Source: Acinetobacter terrestris (GTDB lineage Bacteria > Pseudomonadota > Gammaproteobacteria > Pseudomonadales > Moraxellaceae). Taken from it: 64,000 nt of DNA. Where the stretch lies: contig NZ_SJNZ01000012.1 of assembly GCF_004331155.1 (NCBI RefSeq), forward strand, positions 39,564 through 103,563. Reading direction: 5' to 3'. The notes beneath the pieces were generated by a model. That model made no database searches and was not told the origin of the DNA. It worked only from the letters and a program-made list of their open reading frames with translations. The translations under genes were made by a program, and so were the position numbers. The first letter of the stretch is position 1. Each line of letters starts with the position of its first letter. Positions 28,607 to 39,495 of the stretch are shown here, one piece after another.

Positions 28607-29667
28607 TAATCAAAACTCCTCAATGCCAAACCACATGCCACCATGAGTGAGGAAGCATCGTTCTCTATCTTTTTAATATCAATTTGTGGAGAAAAGCCCA
28701 TTTGTAAAAATGGGTTGGCAATAGTCACACGATAACCCAATTTTTGTTGTAGCAGCTTCGCGAGCCCCGGAATATTGGCATTACCCCCTGCCAATAAAAT
28801 ATGGTCAATTTCATTGAACTGTGAAGATGAGAAAAAGAACTGTAATGAGCGTGCTGCTTGTTGAACCACCGCTTCCAAGTAGGGTTCTAAAACTTCAACA
28901 TCATAATCATCAGGCAATGAACGACTTTTCTTGGCACGGCCAGCTTCTTCAAAAGACAAACCATAACGGTTTTGAATTTCTTGAGTAAGCTGTTTTCCGC
29001 CAAACACCTGCTCACGCGTATAAATAACTTTATTGTTTTGCATCACCGATAAGGTGGTCATGGTATGACCAATATCTAAAATACCGACTGTATTTACGCC
29101 CATAGGCAAAGTATCGGAAAATACTTGATACGCATTTTCGATTGCAAAACTTTCAACATCAGCAGTTTTGGGAGTTAGACCAGCAAGTTCCAGCACTTCA
29201 GAACGTGCTTCTACATTTTCAAGACGAGTCGCAACCAAAAGCACATTGACTCGATTCGGGTTTGCCAAACGCTCCGGCAACACTTCAAAATCAAGACTGG
29301 CTTCATCTAATGGGAAAGGAATATATTGCTCTGCATCCATACGAATTTGAACTTCACGTTCATCGTCCGTCATATCTGCATCCATCTCAATCGTTTTGGT
29401 AATGACCATTGAAGTTGGAACTGCAAGTGCTGCAGCTGTAGATTGGGTATTGGCTAGATTGAGTGCTCGCTCTAATGCATCCCCGACCGCCTCTGGATTT
29501 AATATATTTTTTTCGACCACACTGCCTTCAGGTAAAGGCACCAGCGCATAGCTCTCCACCCAATACCTGTTACCGCTTTTAACAGAAAGTTCTAACAACT
29601 TAACAGAAGTAGAACTAATATCTACTCCAATTAACCCCTTATTCGGCTTACGATATAACCTGAGCAC
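28606..29667 (-). CDS. pilM: type IV pilus assembly ATPase-like protein PilM
   Basis: This 353-residue cytoplasmic actin/FtsA-fold protein forms the base of the alignment complex. Visible motifs are the phosphate-1 loop GVDISSTSVKLLEL, the phosphate-2 loop GILDIGHTMTTLSV and the adenosine loop LLAGGNANIPGL. The start is GTG 29667, with AGGA 9 nt upstream; there is no better ATG. It is first in pilMNOPQ and is divergent from the penicillin-binding protein 1a gene across 165 bp, which must hold both promoters. Confidence 0.96.
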   Translation of the reverse strand: MLRLYRKPNKGLIGVDISSTSVKLLELSVKSGNRYWVESYALVPLPEGSVVEKNILNPEAVGDALERALNLANTQSTAAALAVPTSMVITKTIEMDADMTDDEREVQIRMDAEQYIPFPLDEASLDFEVLPERLANPNRVNVLLVATRLENVEARSEVLELAGLTPKTADVESFAIENAYQVFSDTLPMGVNTVGILDIGHTMTTLSVMQNNKVIYTREQVFGGKQLTQEIQNRYGLSFEEAGRAKKSRSLPDDYDVEVLEPYLEAVVQQAARSLQFFFSSSQFNEIDHILLAGGNANIPGLAKLLQQKLGYRVTIANPFLQMGFSPQIDIKKIENDASSLMVACGLALRSFD

Positions 29668-29832
29668 TATATAATTCCTATTATTTTTTTATCCCCAATA
29701 AAAGTAACCTACTAATCAGTCTTGGTCTATAATTTTATACAGATACAATAACGCATCTAACAATCTGTATGTGTAAAGGCTATACTGACCGCCAATTAGT
29801 TTGCCATTAGCTCTTATTAAAACTTACTTGTT

Positions 29833-32361
29833 ATGAAAAAGCTATCTCGTTCGGGCCATGTTCATCCATTTTTTTTGATCATAATTATAGCCTTGGTCGC
29901 AATTCCGATGGGATTCTATGGCATGTATCTCTATATTGCCCCATCCTTACCTAAAATGACCACTTTAAAAAAGGCGCCGTTACTCAAGCCCTTGCAAGTG
30001 TACAGTGCCGATAATGAGCTAATTGCAGAGTATGGTGGCAAGTTATCTGTGCCTGTAGAATACAAACAAATCCCCAAACCATTTGTTTCTGCCTTTCTTG
30101 CAGCTGAGGACTCCTCTTTCTTTGAACATAGCGGCATTAGCTTCAAAGGCCTAGGACGAGCAGTCAGTGAAACGATCACGGGATCGAACGTGCAAACGGG
30201 TGGTTCAACCATCACCATGCAAGTGGCAAAAAACTATTATTTAAGTCCTGAACGAACACTAAAACGAAAACTTACAGAAATTTTCCTTGCTCGTAAAATA
30301 GAGCAAAACTTAAGCAAAGAAGAGATTTTAACACTCTATGTGAATAAAATTTTCTTGGGGAAAAATGCTTACGGTATTGCTGCCGCAGCGAAAATTTATT
30401 ACAACAAAAGCCTGGATCAGCTGAGCATTGCCCAAATGGCGATGATTTCCGGCCTACCCAAAGCACCATCTAAATATAATCCTGTGGCCAATCCAACACG
30501 CGCGTTGGAACGTCGCAACTGGATTCTTGGACGTATGCTGCAATTGGGCTATATCAACCAGTCACAGTATCAAAAAGCCATTGCCGAACCGGTTAATCTG
30601 GATATGCCAGACCGCGGCATTAATAACAAATATCCCTATGTCGGGGAAATGGTTCGCTCGGAACTGGTTGAAAAATTTGGCGAACAAGCCACTGATTCTG
30701 GTTATAAAGTTTATACAACCGTTGACAGCAAACGCCAGGCCTATGCAGAACAGGCAGTACAAGAAGGCTTAGAGGCGTATGATCGTCGCCATGGCTGGCG
30801 CGGTGCTGAAGCAAATGACAAACCGCTTAGCGAATTTAGCGCTTACGCAAACACTTATCCCGCGAAAGTGATTAAAGTAAACAGCAATTCTTTTGATGCA
30901 CTGATGCAAGATGGCTCTACCGTGACTGTGCCTTGGTCAGGTATGTCGTGGGCTTATCCTTATAGAAATGCTAACAGTGTCGGCCCTGCCCCACGTCAGG
31001 CTTCTCAGATTGTTAAACTTAAAGATATTATTCGATTACGTCCCAATGACAATAAAACCTCATGGGCACTGATACAAGTCCCTAAAGCGCAAGGGCAACT
31101 GATCGCGATCAATCCAAATAACGGTGCAATTGAAGCCATTGTTGGTGGATACAATTTTTACCAATCCAAATTCAATCGTGCACTTCAAGGCTGGCGCCAA
31201 CCGGGTTCAATCATTAAACCCTTTGTTTATGCGTTGGCACTTGAACGTGGCATGACGCCTTATAGCATGGTCAATGACAGTCCGATTACGATTGGCAAAT
31301 GGTCGCCGAAGAACTCGGATGGGCGTTATTTAGGCATGATTCCTTTACGTCGTGCTTTGTACCTATCTCGAAATACTGTTTCTGTTCGATTATTACAAAC
31401 TGTCGGAATTGAACGTACACGCCAATTATTCATGGATTTTGGTCTGCACGAAAATCAAATTCCACGGAATTACACTATTGCGCTAGGCACACCGCAAGTT
31501 CTCCCGATTCAAATGGCAACCGGTTATGCAACCTTTGCCAATGGGGGTTACCGTATTCAGCCGCATTTTATTGATCGCATTGAAGATGCTTATGGCAAAG
31601 TGATTTATCAAAGCAATCCAGAATATGCGTGTATTTCTTGTATCAATCAAAATGATCCAGAACAGGAATCAGCCGAACCAGCAACTCCAGATGATGAAGT
31701 GATTGAAGTCACCAATCAAACTTTGCAAGCAGAAAAAGAACTGGCGAAACTGCAATTGGATGAATCGAAAAGTCAATATCGTCAGGCACAGCGTATTTTA
31801 AAATCCAGCTCTGCTTATGACATGGCCAATATTCTGCGTGATGTGATTCAGCAAGGTACAGGCCGTGCGGCACTTAAAATTGGTCGTGGCGATATTGGCG
31901 GTAAAACAGGGACCACCAATGATGCTAAAGATGCCTGGTTTTCCGGATTCAATGGCAAGCTGGTGACTGTGGCATGGGTCGGTTTTGACCAGCCTACTAC
32001 ACTGGGTCGTCGTGAATATGGGGGTGTTGCAGCTTTACCGATCTGGACCAACTTTATGGGCAATGCCTTAAAAGGCACACCAGCAGCATGGGTCCATTTC
32101 GATAAAAATGCCAAAGCACCAACCAACCACACCCAGACTATCACTGTTGGCGAACCAGTCAGAGAAGATCGCTCTTCTCCCCCATTGGCTCGTCCATTGT
32201 ACCGCCCTGCACCAGTTGCACCAGTACGGGTACCAGAACGTGACTTTGATGACCTGCCTGGAGAAGAAATACAGGCTCCAGATCCTGCAGACTCTTCAAA
32301 CACGCAAAAGCAAAATAATAAGCCGGATGCACTTGAACGCTTAATTGATGTATTTGAATAA
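29833..32361 (+). CDS. mrcA: penicillin-binding protein 1a, bifunctional
   Basis: This class A PBP polymerises and crosslinks peptidoglycan (842 residues). An N-terminal membrane anchor (about 12-34) is followed by the glycosyltransferase family 51 domain (EDSSFFEHSGIS with the catalytic Glu, and GGSTITMQVAKNYYL). An OB-like domain and the transpeptidase come next, with SIIK (nucleophilic Ser near 456), SRN near 511 and KTGTT near 690. The C-terminal tail is Pro/Asp-rich. It is a single gene with a bidirectional terminator behind it, divergent from pilM as in Pseudomonas. Confidence 0.96.
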   Translation: MKKLSRSGHVHPFFLIIIIALVAIPMGFYGMYLYIAPSLPKMTTLKKAPLLKPLQVYSADNELIAEYGGKLSVPVEYKQIPKPFVSAFLAAEDSSFFEHSGISFKGLGRAVSETITGSNVQTGGSTITMQVAKNYYLSPERTLKRKLTEIFLARKIEQNLSKEEILTLYVNKIFLGKNAYGIAAAAKIYYNKSLDQLSIAQMAMISGLPKAPSKYNPVANPTRALERRNWILGRMLQLGYINQSQYQKAIAEPVNLDMPDRGINNKYPYVGEMVRSELVEKFGEQATDSGYKVYTTVDSKRQAYAEQAVQEGLEAYDRRHGWRGAEANDKPLSEFSAYANTYPAKVIKVNSNSFDALMQDGSTVTVPWSGMSWAYPYRNANSVGPAPRQASQIVKLKDIIRLRPNDNKTSWALIQVPKAQGQLIAINPNNGAIEAIVGGYNFYQSKFNRALQGWRQPGSIIKPFVYALALERGMTPYSMVNDSPITIGKWSPKNSDGRYLGMIPLRRALYLSRNTVSVRLLQTVGIERTRQLFMDFGLHENQIPRNYTIALGTPQVLPIQMATGYATFANGGYRIQPHFIDRIEDAYGKVIYQSNPEYACISCINQNDPEQESAEPATPDDEVIEVTNQTLQAEKELAKLQLDESKSQYRQAQRILKSSSAYDMANILRDVIQQGTGRAALKIGRGDIGGKTGTTNDAKDAWFSGFNGKLVTVAWVGFDQPTTLGRREYGGVAALPIWTNFMGNALKGTPAAWVHFDKNAKAPTNHTQTITVGEPVREDRSSPPLARPLYRPAPVAPVRVPERDFDDLPGEEIQAPDPADSSNTQKQNNKPDALERLIDVFE

Positions 32362-32367
32362 AATCGT

Positions 32368-32393
32368 AAAAAGCCCTCAAATGAGGGCTTTTT
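32368..32393. terminator. bidirectional terminator between mrcA and rlmA
   Basis: AAAAAGCCCTC pairs perfectly with GAGGGCTTTTT around a 4-nt loop and lies between convergent genes. Confidence 0.93.
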
Positions 32394-32400
32394 ATTCGGC

Positions 32401-33204
32401 TTATTTCTTTTTAAATAAATAAATTTGAAACTGCCCTTTTAACTCGAATTGCTCATTCTGCTCTAGCGCCTGTCGGCGTTCCGGTTTTGCTTTATAAGCA
32501 TACGGCGTCATCGCAATCAGGTTTTTCAAATCTGCCTGTTGCACGGTAAAAGGCGCATCAACAATACTTTCATCTATTAATTCAAAAGCATCTGCCAATT
32601 GATCAACAAACTTATGTGGTTCATGCGGGTTCACTTCTTCAAACAAGGCTTCACGCATCGCATATAAGTGTTCAGTTGCAGGGGTCACGACCATCAAATA
32701 GGCATTCGGCTTCAGTACGCGCAATATTTCCTGCTTGGGAATAGGACTAAACAAACTGGTACATAAGTCAATTGAAGCATCTAGAACAGGAAGTGTGGCA
32801 CCCGTTCCCACCACCCAGGTCACTTTTTTATTTAGCTTGGCCGCGACCTGAACTGCATTTTTAGCAATATCCACACCGATACATTGCAGTACTTCTGCCT
32901 GCATGGCATTGGTGTAATAACCTTCACCACAGCCAATATCGAGCAGGTTTTCAACGCGCAAGTCCCTAATTTTTTCGACCGCCACCTGTTGTAGCGGTGC
33001 ATAAAATCCGGCACTTAAAAATGCACGGCGTGCCTGCACCGACTCCACGGTATCGCCCGGATTTTTACTGTGTTTATGCTGCACCACATGCAAGTTCACA
33101 TAACCCTGTTTTGCCACGTCATAACTGTGGTTATTGGCACAGCGCCATGTTTTCTCGGTCAGTTTCAGTGCTTCACGACATACAGGACACATCAGCAGAT
33201 TCAT
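32401..33204 (-). CDS. rlmA: RlmA-like 23S rRNA (guanine-N1)-methyltransferase
   Basis: This 267-residue SAM-dependent methyltransferase is predicted to methylate N1 of G745 in 23S rRNA. An N-terminal zinc finger has Cys6, Cys9, Cys22 and His26, followed by YDVAKQGYVNL. The SAM motif I reads LLDIGCGEGYYT and the post-motif I acidic residue is in CIGVDIAKNA. The gene lies between the mraY terminator and the mrcA terminator, so it has its own promoter or depends on read-through. Confidence 0.88.
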   Translation of the reverse strand: MNLLMCPVCREALKLTEKTWRCANNHSYDVAKQGYVNLHVVQHKHSKNPGDTVESVQARRAFLSAGFYAPLQQVAVEKIRDLRVENLLDIGCGEGYYTNAMQAEVLQCIGVDIAKNAVQVAAKLNKKVTWVVGTGATLPVLDASIDLCTSLFSPIPKQEILRVLKPNAYLMVVTPATEHLYAMREALFEEVNPHEPHKFVDQLADAFELIDESIVDAPFTVQQADLKNLIAMTPYAYKAKPERRQALEQNEQFELKGQFQIYLFKKK

Positions 33205-33234
33205 ATTTTCTCCAGTGCCTGAAAATCAGGCGTT

Positions 33235-33273
33235 AAAAAAGCCGGCAGATGTGGGAGCAAATGCCGGCTTTTT
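33235..33273 (-). terminator. terminator of the rsmH-mraY operon
   Basis: AAAGCCGGCA pairs with TGCCGGCTTT around a 15-nt loop, ending in TTTTT, 12 bp beyond the mraY stop. It separates the dcw genes from rlmA. Confidence 0.88.
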
Positions 33274-33284
33274 CGAATATTTGC

Positions 33285-34403
33285 TTAACGCAATTTTAAG
33301 GTCATTAAGCCTAAAACTACCAGCATAATCGTGATAATCCAGAAACGAATCACCACCTGGGTTTCACGCCAGCCTTTTTTCTCGTAATGGTGATGTAAAG
33401 GTGCCATCAGGAATACACGTTTATTTCGCATACGCAGTGAACCAATTTGCAGGAACACAGAAATGGCTTCGACCACGAACACACCGCCCATAATCGCAAA
33501 CACGATTTCCTGACGAACCATAACCGCAATGGTACCCAGCATCGCACCCAAAGATAATGCACCGACATCACCCATGAATACTTGAGCTGGATGTGCGTTA
33601 TACCAAAGGAAGGCCAAGCCCGCACCAATCATTGCAGCGCAGATCACCACGAGTTCAGATGAATATTTCACATACGGCATATGCAGATAATTGGCAAAAC
33701 GCACATCACCAGCAAGGTAAGCAAATACACCCAAACCTGCTGCAACAAGGACGATTGGCATAATCGCCAAACCATCCAGACCATCAGTCAGATTGACTGC
33801 ATTGGATGCACCGTTAATTACCAGATAAGTAAAGATAATAAAACCGATACCCAATGGAATAGCGGACAAAGGAATACTGATATTTTTAAAGAATGGAATC
33901 AGCAGATCCAGCATATTCGCAGTATGCACAGGATTGGCCTGTTGGGTCGCAATCACATACAGCGCAATACCTGCACCTAAAGAACCGACTGAAGTCCAAA
34001 AGAATTTTTTCTTCGCAGGCAAGCCAGCATTATCTTTATAACGGACTTTAATCCAGTCATCTGCCCAACCCACGGCACCAAAAATTACCATCACCGCAAG
34101 TACAATCCAGACATAGGGATTGGATAAATCGGCCCAAAGCAAGGTTGAAATACCAATCGAAAGCAGGATCAATACCCCACCCATAGTTGGTGTACCCATT
34201 TTCTTGGCATGACCTTCAGGAGCAAATGAACTGACTGCCTGGCCATATTTGAGTGCTTGTAGCTTACGGATCATCACCGGACCCAAAACCAGTCCAATGG
34301 TCAATGCGGTTAAGACACTGAGCAAAGCACGTAATGTTAAATAACGAACTACCTGGAACGAGCTGTTGTAGCCCGCCAGTTGTTCAAATAGCCATAACAG
34401 CAT
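33285..34403 (-). CDS. mraY: phospho-N-acetylmuramoyl-pentapeptide transferase
   Basis: MraY makes lipid I from UDP-MurNAc-pentapeptide and undecaprenyl phosphate in the inner membrane. The 372-residue protein has about ten transmembrane helices. Conserved residues are seen in [19 protein letters not shown] (Asp-Asp), [10 protein letters not shown] and [11 protein letters not shown]. The start overlaps the murF stop by one base (TAATG). It is the last gene of the cluster here; murD, ftsW and murG do not follow. Confidence 0.97.
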   Translation of the reverse strand: MLLWLFEQLAGYNSSFQVVRYLTLRALLSVLTALTIGLVLGPVMIRKLQALKYGQAVSSFAPEGHAKKMGTPTMGGVLILLSIGISTLLWADLSNPYVWIVLAVMVIFGAVGWADDWIKVRYKDNAGLPAKKKFFWTSVGSLGAGIALYVIATQQANPVHTANMLDLLIPFFKNISIPLSAIPLGIGFIIFTYLVINGASNAVNLTDGLDGLAIMPIVLVAAGLGVFAYLAGDVRFANYLHMPYVKYSSELVVICAAMIGAGLAFLWYNAHPAQVFMGDVGALSLGAMLGTIAVMVRQEIVFAIMGGVFVVEAISVFLQIGSLRMRNKRVFLMAPLHHHYEKKGWRETQVVIRFWIITIMLVVLGLMTLKLR

Positions 34404-35809
34404 TAAAGTTTCTCCATCAAATCAGCCATCAATGTTTCCATGTGGGTATAACGAGAACCTTTAAACAGGAAACTCATGGATTGAGGTTGATGTGTTTCAA
34501 TTAGACTCAGTAAAAAAGGAAGGGCTTGTTCCTGATTTAGAAAAGCCTGCATTTTTTTACCATATTGGGTACTGCGTGCCCCTTCTTGGGTTGCCGGTGA
34601 AAACTCGCCCACCGCTACCACAAAATTGACGCCTGTCGCCACCAGATCTCGGCCCAACATATAATGCTGTTGTGCCGCACTTGCTCCCAATTCACCAATG
34701 TCACCAATCACCATCACTTTCACCCCGTCTTGCTGCGCAAGCACTTCAGCTGCTGCACGCATCGAGGTCGGGTTGGCGTTGTAGGTATCATCAATAAATA
34801 AATGTTTTTTAGCTTGAATGAAATTCAAGCGACCTTTGGCACCTGTCGCCTGTTCTAATCCCATCACGATGTCATCAAGAGCAACACCAATCGCGAGGGC
34901 GAAAGCGGTCGCAGCAGTGGCATTTTGCACATTATGTTCACCGGCAAACGGCAGGTTGACCTGACGTACACCATTTGGTGTATTTAATGTGAAGGTAGAG
35001 GATTGCGGATGTAATTCAGTTTCTGTAGCAAAAACATCCCCATTTTCACCAAAGCTTAAGACCTGTTCAGTCTGTACAGCTTGACGAATCGTATCGGCAA
35101 AATCATCTGCAGCAGGAACAATCGATGTCCCAGTTTTGGCGATATGTGCATAAATTTCAGATTTAGCCCGGCAGATGCCCTCACGTCCGCCAAACTCACC
35201 CAAATGTGCAGTACCAATATTAATGATCCCGGCGACATGCGGTTGAACCAGATTCGAGGTGTAATCAATTTCACCTTGATGACTAGCACCAAGCTCCATC
35301 ACTGCATACTGATGTTCGGCACGAAGCTCTAACAACATCACCGGCACACCTAAATCATTGTTTAAGTTACCGCGAGTAATCAACGTAGGTGCCAAGCGAG
35401 ATAAAATACTACCCAGCATTTCTTTAGTCGTGGTTTTACCACTACTGCCGGTCAGCGCAATTACTTTCACTTGTGAATTTTGCGCACGGCGATAAGCGCC
35501 TAAATGGCCGAGGGCCAAACGCGTATCTGCAACCACGAGCTGGCAAATATCTGCATCCACCGGATGACTGACAATGGCAATTTCGCAACCCTGTGCTGCA
35601 ACTTGAGCAATAAAATCGTGTGCATCAAAACGTTCGCCTTGTAGCGCTAAAAAAGCATCGGCTTTTTCAGCATCACGGGAATCCGTCAAAATTCGTTTAA
35701 TATTGCCTTGAGGCACTTTCTCATTCAACCAGTAACCTTGAGTGGCATCCGTAAGCTGCGCAGCTGTCCACGGCTCCAAAGGCACCGTACTGGTAGTCGA
35801 TGTATGCAT
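34403..35809 (-). CDS. murF: UDP-MurNAc-tripeptide--D-Ala-D-Ala ligase
   Basis: This 468-residue Mur ligase adds D-Ala-D-Ala to UDP-MurNAc-tripeptide. The ATP-binding loop is [12 protein letters not shown], the central domain has NLNNDLGVP and [13 protein letters not shown], and the C-terminal domain has [14 protein letters not shown]. It starts 9 bp after murE and overlaps mraY. Confidence 0.96.
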   Translation of the reverse strand: MHTSTTSTVPLEPWTAAQLTDATQGYWLNEKVPQGNIKRILTDSRDAEKADAFLALQGERFDAHDFIAQVAAQGCEIAIVSHPVDADICQLVVADTRLALGHLGAYRRAQNSQVKVIALTGSSGKTTTKEMLGSILSRLAPTLITRGNLNNDLGVPVMLLELRAEHQYAVMELGASHQGEIDYTSNLVQPHVAGIINIGTAHLGEFGGREGICRAKSEIYAHIAKTGTSIVPAADDFADTIRQAVQTEQVLSFGENGDVFATETELHPQSSTFTLNTPNGVRQVNLPFAGEHNVQNATAATAFALAIGVALDDIVMGLEQATGAKGRLNFIQAKKHLFIDDTYNANPTSMRAAAEVLAQQDGVKVMVIGDIGELGASAAQQHYMLGRDLVATGVNFVVAVGEFSPATQEGARSTQYGKKMQAFLNQEQALPFLLSLIETHQPQSMSFLFKGSRYTHMETLMADLMEKL

Positions 35810-35818
35810 TTTTGTTTC

Positions 35819-37315
35819 CTATTGAGCCGGATAAGCTGAAGCTGTGGTGTGATGTTGGGTAGCAATTGCAGATTGCACTTCAATCACGTCATCAAACCAG
35901 TGACGCACGCCATCAATCTCTTGATAATTTTCATGACCTTTACCGGCAATGACCACGATATCGCCTGCTTGGGCTTTTTGCACGGCAAATTTAATTGCTT
36001 CACGGCGGTCATGAATTTCATGGACAGTATCAACTGCAACATTAATCCCCGCTTTCATGTCAGCAAAAATTTGTTCTGGGTCTTCCGTACGTGGATTATC
36101 CGATGTAATCAACGCAATATCAGCACCATTGAGTGCCGCTTGAGTCATCAGTGGACGTTTGCCACGATCGCGATCACCGCCACAACCAAACACCGCCCAT
36201 AACTGATTAGATACATGACGTTTTAAGGTTTTCAGCACCTGAATTAAAGCATCAGGGGTATGGGCATAATCCACCACAAATAATCGATCTGCATCACGGA
36301 TCACCTGCATACGACCCGGAGCGCCTTGCAATTGCGACACTGTTGAAATCAGTGTCGCAAGATCAAAACCCGCTTGTTCCGCAGTCACCAAACTTGCCAC
36401 CAGGTTTTCTACATTAAAATGACCGAGCAATGGACTCTGAACTTCAAATTCACCTTGTTTAGTGATCAATTTAAAGTTTGCGCCATTCAAACTATATTGA
36501 ATATCTTTAACCTGATAATCCGCAATTTGCGTCGTTGAATAGCTTAAAATTTTCGGTTGCGCAGGATTGGCTTTTGCAGCATCGATCATGACTTTGGCAT
36601 GTTCATCATCAATATTGATAATCGCCACTTTTAAACTCGGGAATTTGAATAAACGAGACTTGGCTTCAGCATAAGCTTCAAGCGTACCGTGATAATCCAG
36701 ATGATCACGGCTTAAATTACTATAAGCTGCAATTTCAATATTGCAGCCATTCAAACGGCCTTGTTCCAAACCATGAGAACTGGCTTCGATCGCTGCGAAT
36801 TCAGCACCTTGTTGAGCATAACCATGCAAGGCATTTTGCAGATGTAACGCATCTAATGTGGTATGCGAAGATGCTTCAAGGTTCGGTAAAATTCCGTTAC
36901 CCGTGGTTCCCATTACTGCACATTTTTTTCCTTGCAACATCAACAATTCAGCAACCAGTCGTGAAATGGTGGTTTTACCGTTGGTACCAGTAACCGCAAG
37001 AATTCGTGCTGCCTGTACTTGCTGAGTCGCTTGTAAATATTGCTTTTGCCACAGCCCCATCAAATGACGGACATTTGGCACCACGATACTATTTTCCAAG
37101 TCTAAATCGGCTTCACTGACCACAGCCAAGGCACCGTTTGCCAAAGCAGACTGTGCAAACTGCAAGGTTTTTTCAGGCTGAGAAAAACTATTCAGGGCAA
37201 TAAAAATTTGCCCTGGCTCAACTTTACGACTATCTAAACCAAAGCCACTGAATGGCTTGGTCATCCATCCAGTGATTTTTTCAGCGGTGTAGAGATCTTG
37301 AAATGTAATGGACAT
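35819..37315 (-). CDS. murE: UDP-MurNAc-L-Ala-D-Glu--meso-DAP ligase
   Basis: This 498-residue Mur ligase adds the third stem-peptide residue. The P-loop is GTNGKTTISRL, the carbamylated-Lys region is YAEAKSRLF, and the substrate motif is DNPRTEDP. The DNPR signature marks meso-diaminopimelate rather than lysine, consistent with a Gram-negative wall. It lies between ftsI and murF with short spacers. Confidence 0.96.
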   Translation of the reverse strand: MSITFQDLYTAEKITGWMTKPFSGFGLDSRKVEPGQIFIALNSFSQPEKTLQFAQSALANGALAVVSEADLDLENSIVVPNVRHLMGLWQKQYLQATQQVQAARILAVTGTNGKTTISRLVAELLMLQGKKCAVMGTTGNGILPNLEASSHTTLDALHLQNALHGYAQQGAEFAAIEASSHGLEQGRLNGCNIEIAAYSNLSRDHLDYHGTLEAYAEAKSRLFKFPSLKVAIINIDDEHAKVMIDAAKANPAQPKILSYSTTQIADYQVKDIQYSLNGANFKLITKQGEFEVQSPLLGHFNVENLVASLVTAEQAGFDLATLISTVSQLQGAPGRMQVIRDADRLFVVDYAHTPDALIQVLKTLKRHVSNQLWAVFGCGGDRDRGKRPLMTQAALNGADIALITSDNPRTEDPEQIFADMKAGINVAVDTVHEIHDRREAIKFAVQKAQAGDIVVIAGKGHENYQEIDGVRHWFDDVIEVQSAIATQHHTTASAYPAQ

Positions 37316-37325
37316 TCATCACCTA

Positions 37326-39149
37326 TTACTGGATTTTGGGAGTATCTAAAGGTTTATCTAAAGGCACGTTCATTAAACGTAGCGATTCTTGCATTACGCG
37401 TGCGAATACAGGGGCAGATACCGTACCCCCATAGTAAGAGCCTTGAGGATTTTCCACCACGACAATCATGGCCAAACGCGGATCACTCACTGGTGCGACA
37501 CCGGCAAATAAAGCACGATATTCGCTGGTTGAATAACCTTTACGGTCAGCACGTAGCTTATGTGCGGTACCAGTTTTACCGGCCACACGATAGCCCGGAA
37601 TAGTGGCACGTGTAGCAGTTCCGCCTGGCAATGTCGCTGTTTCCATCATCAACAGCACTTGATCGGCAATTTTTGCATCAACGATTTGCTCACCCTTCGG
37701 AGGTTGCTCTAATTTATATAAACTTAAAGGAACCTTGACGCCTTTATTAGCAAGCATGGCATAGGCATCAGCAATTTGCAGCACTGTAGCATTCAGGCCA
37801 TAACCATAAGCCATGGTTCCCACTTCAGAGACATTCCATTTGCTTGGTGGCAAGATTAAACCTCCACTTTCACCAGGGAATTTTACTGCTGAACGCTGGC
37901 CCATTCCTACACGCTTATAAAAAGTAGGTAAGGTGGCATAAGGCAAGGACAATGCAAGTTTAGCAACACCCACGTTAGATGATTTCTGGATGATGCCACC
38001 CAAAGTCAGTACACCATAGTTATGGGTATCACGAATGGTATGGTTACCAATACGCATACTACCCGGTGCAGTATTCACCACTGAATTTGCGGTGTATTTA
38101 CCACTTTCCAGAGCCATGGCGACCGTCAAGGGTTTCATGGTTGAACCCGGTTCAAAGGAATCCACTGCACCACGGTTACGCATGGCATCTTTATTGCCTA
38201 AACTTTTTTTATCGTTCGGGTTGTAAGATGGCCAACTGGTCATTGCCAGAATTTCACCTGTTTTGATATCTACTGCTATGGCAGTGGCTGAACGGGCATT
38301 ATTCGCCACACCGGCTGCCGTCAGTTCACGGTACATAATATATTGCAGACGTGAATCAATACTTAAAGTGATATTTTCCCCGGCTTCAACTTCCTTAATC
38401 ACTTCCGGATCTTTAAAACGGTTGCCTTTTTTATCACGGACGATCTGCTGTTCACCATCATGACCGGATAAAGCAGTATTTAACTGCATTTCCAGACCTT
38501 CAATTCCGATTCCTTCACTATTGGTTAGACCAATAATCTGTGCATTCGGCTGCGGCTGCGGATAGTAACGCTTATAGTTCTTCTCGGTATAAACCCCTTG
38601 GAACTCGCGTTTGGCAATCAGTTCAGCTTGCTGCGGTGGAATCTCTTTTTGCAGAACCAGATAGCGTGAACGCGGTTTTTCGTTCATTCTCTTTTTCAAC
38701 TCGGCACGATCGATTCCGACCGCATCGGCAAGTTCATCCAGATTTAAATTTTTATCCGGTAATTGACGTTTTAATTTACGGTTAGTGGGATCTTTAGCCA
38801 GTTCAGCAGTAATCTCATCAAACTGTTTTTTAGCCTCAAAATAATCGCGCGGATCAATCACCACTTTCATGACCGGTGTACTGATTGCCAAGGGCACCCC
38901 ATGACGGTCATAAATTACACCGCGCATCGCCTTGACTTTTTCCGTTCTTAAAATGTTGGCATTGGCTTTGTTTTGCAAAAAGTCTTTATTAATCACCTGT
39001 ACATAAAATGCACGACCGACCAAAGCTAAAAAGCAGAGTAAAACCACACTCCACATCAAATAAAAACGCCACATATCTACGCTCAGGGTGTTTTTATCCG
39101 TCACAGACTGCTGTTTTTTACGCACTTGCTTGTTTCTCTTGTCCACCAT
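37326..39149 (-). CDS. ftsI: peptidoglycan transpeptidase PBP3, septal
   Basis: This 607-residue class B PBP crosslinks septal peptidoglycan. It has a basic cytoplasmic tail, one transmembrane helix (about 28-50) and a pedestal domain. The transpeptidase domain has the SxxK motif in FEPGSTMKPL, SSN in QKSSNVGVA and KTG in VAGKTGTAHK. It follows ftsL by 13 bp, as in other proteobacteria. Confidence 0.97.
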   Translation of the reverse strand: MVDKRNKQVRKKQQSVTDKNTLSVDMWRFYLMWSVVLLCFLALVGRAFYVQVINKDFLQNKANANILRTEKVKAMRGVIYDRHGVPLAISTPVMKVVIDPRDYFEAKKQFDEITAELAKDPTNRKLKRQLPDKNLNLDELADAVGIDRAELKKRMNEKPRSRYLVLQKEIPPQQAELIAKREFQGVYTEKNYKRYYPQPQPNAQIIGLTNSEGIGIEGLEMQLNTALSGHDGEQQIVRDKKGNRFKDPEVIKEVEAGENITLSIDSRLQYIMYRELTAAGVANNARSATAIAVDIKTGEILAMTSWPSYNPNDKKSLGNKDAMRNRGAVDSFEPGSTMKPLTVAMALESGKYTANSVVNTAPGSMRIGNHTIRDTHNYGVLTLGGIIQKSSNVGVAKLALSLPYATLPTFYKRVGMGQRSAVKFPGESGGLILPPSKWNVSEVGTMAYGYGLNATVLQIADAYAMLANKGVKVPLSLYKLEQPPKGEQIVDAKIADQVLLMMETATLPGGTATRATIPGYRVAGKTGTAHKLRADRKGYSTSEYRALFAGVAPVSDPRLAMIVVVENPQGSYYGGTVSAPVFARVMQESLRLMNVPLDKPLDTPKIQ

Positions 39150-39162
39150 ATTACAGCTAGCC

Positions 39163-39495
39163 TTATTTTTTATCTTCTGAAGTCATTGGTAAAGAAATCA
39201 CAACCGTCTGCGTTGCAGGTGGCGAATACATTCGCAACTGGGTCACAGCGCGTGTGCCAATTTGCGCTGTTGCACCAAAGGTTTGCTGCTCGATGAGCAA
39301 ACGCCCCCACTCTGCGTTCAGATCATCTTTTTCTCGGTTAAAGGCACTTAATTCACGGTAATCATGACGGTATTCAAAGACTTGAAACACCACCATAATT
39401 GCGCTAAAAAAGACCAAGACCAGTAAAACGACATAACTGATGAATTTTTTCATCGGCAAGTTATCTGTTTTCTTTTCAACAACTTCAGTTTTCAT
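39163..39495 (-). CDS. ftsL: cell division protein FtsL
   Basis: This 110-residue bitopic divisome protein has a short cytoplasmic tail, one transmembrane helix (about 18-40, SYVVLLVLVFFSAIMVVFQ) and a periplasmic leucine-zipper-like coil (ELSAFNREKDDLNAEWGRLL). It is identified mainly from this pattern and its place between rsmH and ftsI. Its ATG overlaps the rsmH stop by one base. Confidence 0.93.
   Translation of the reverse strand: MKTEVVEKKTDNLPMKKFISYVVLLVLVFFSAIMVVFQVFEYRHDYRELSAFNREKDDLNAEWGRLLIEQQTFGATAQIGTRAVTQLRMYSPPATQTVVISLPMTSEDKK

Noticed and set aside
31848..32303. 151-codon minus-strand frame
   Set aside because: It is antisense to the mrcA transpeptidase region and tail.
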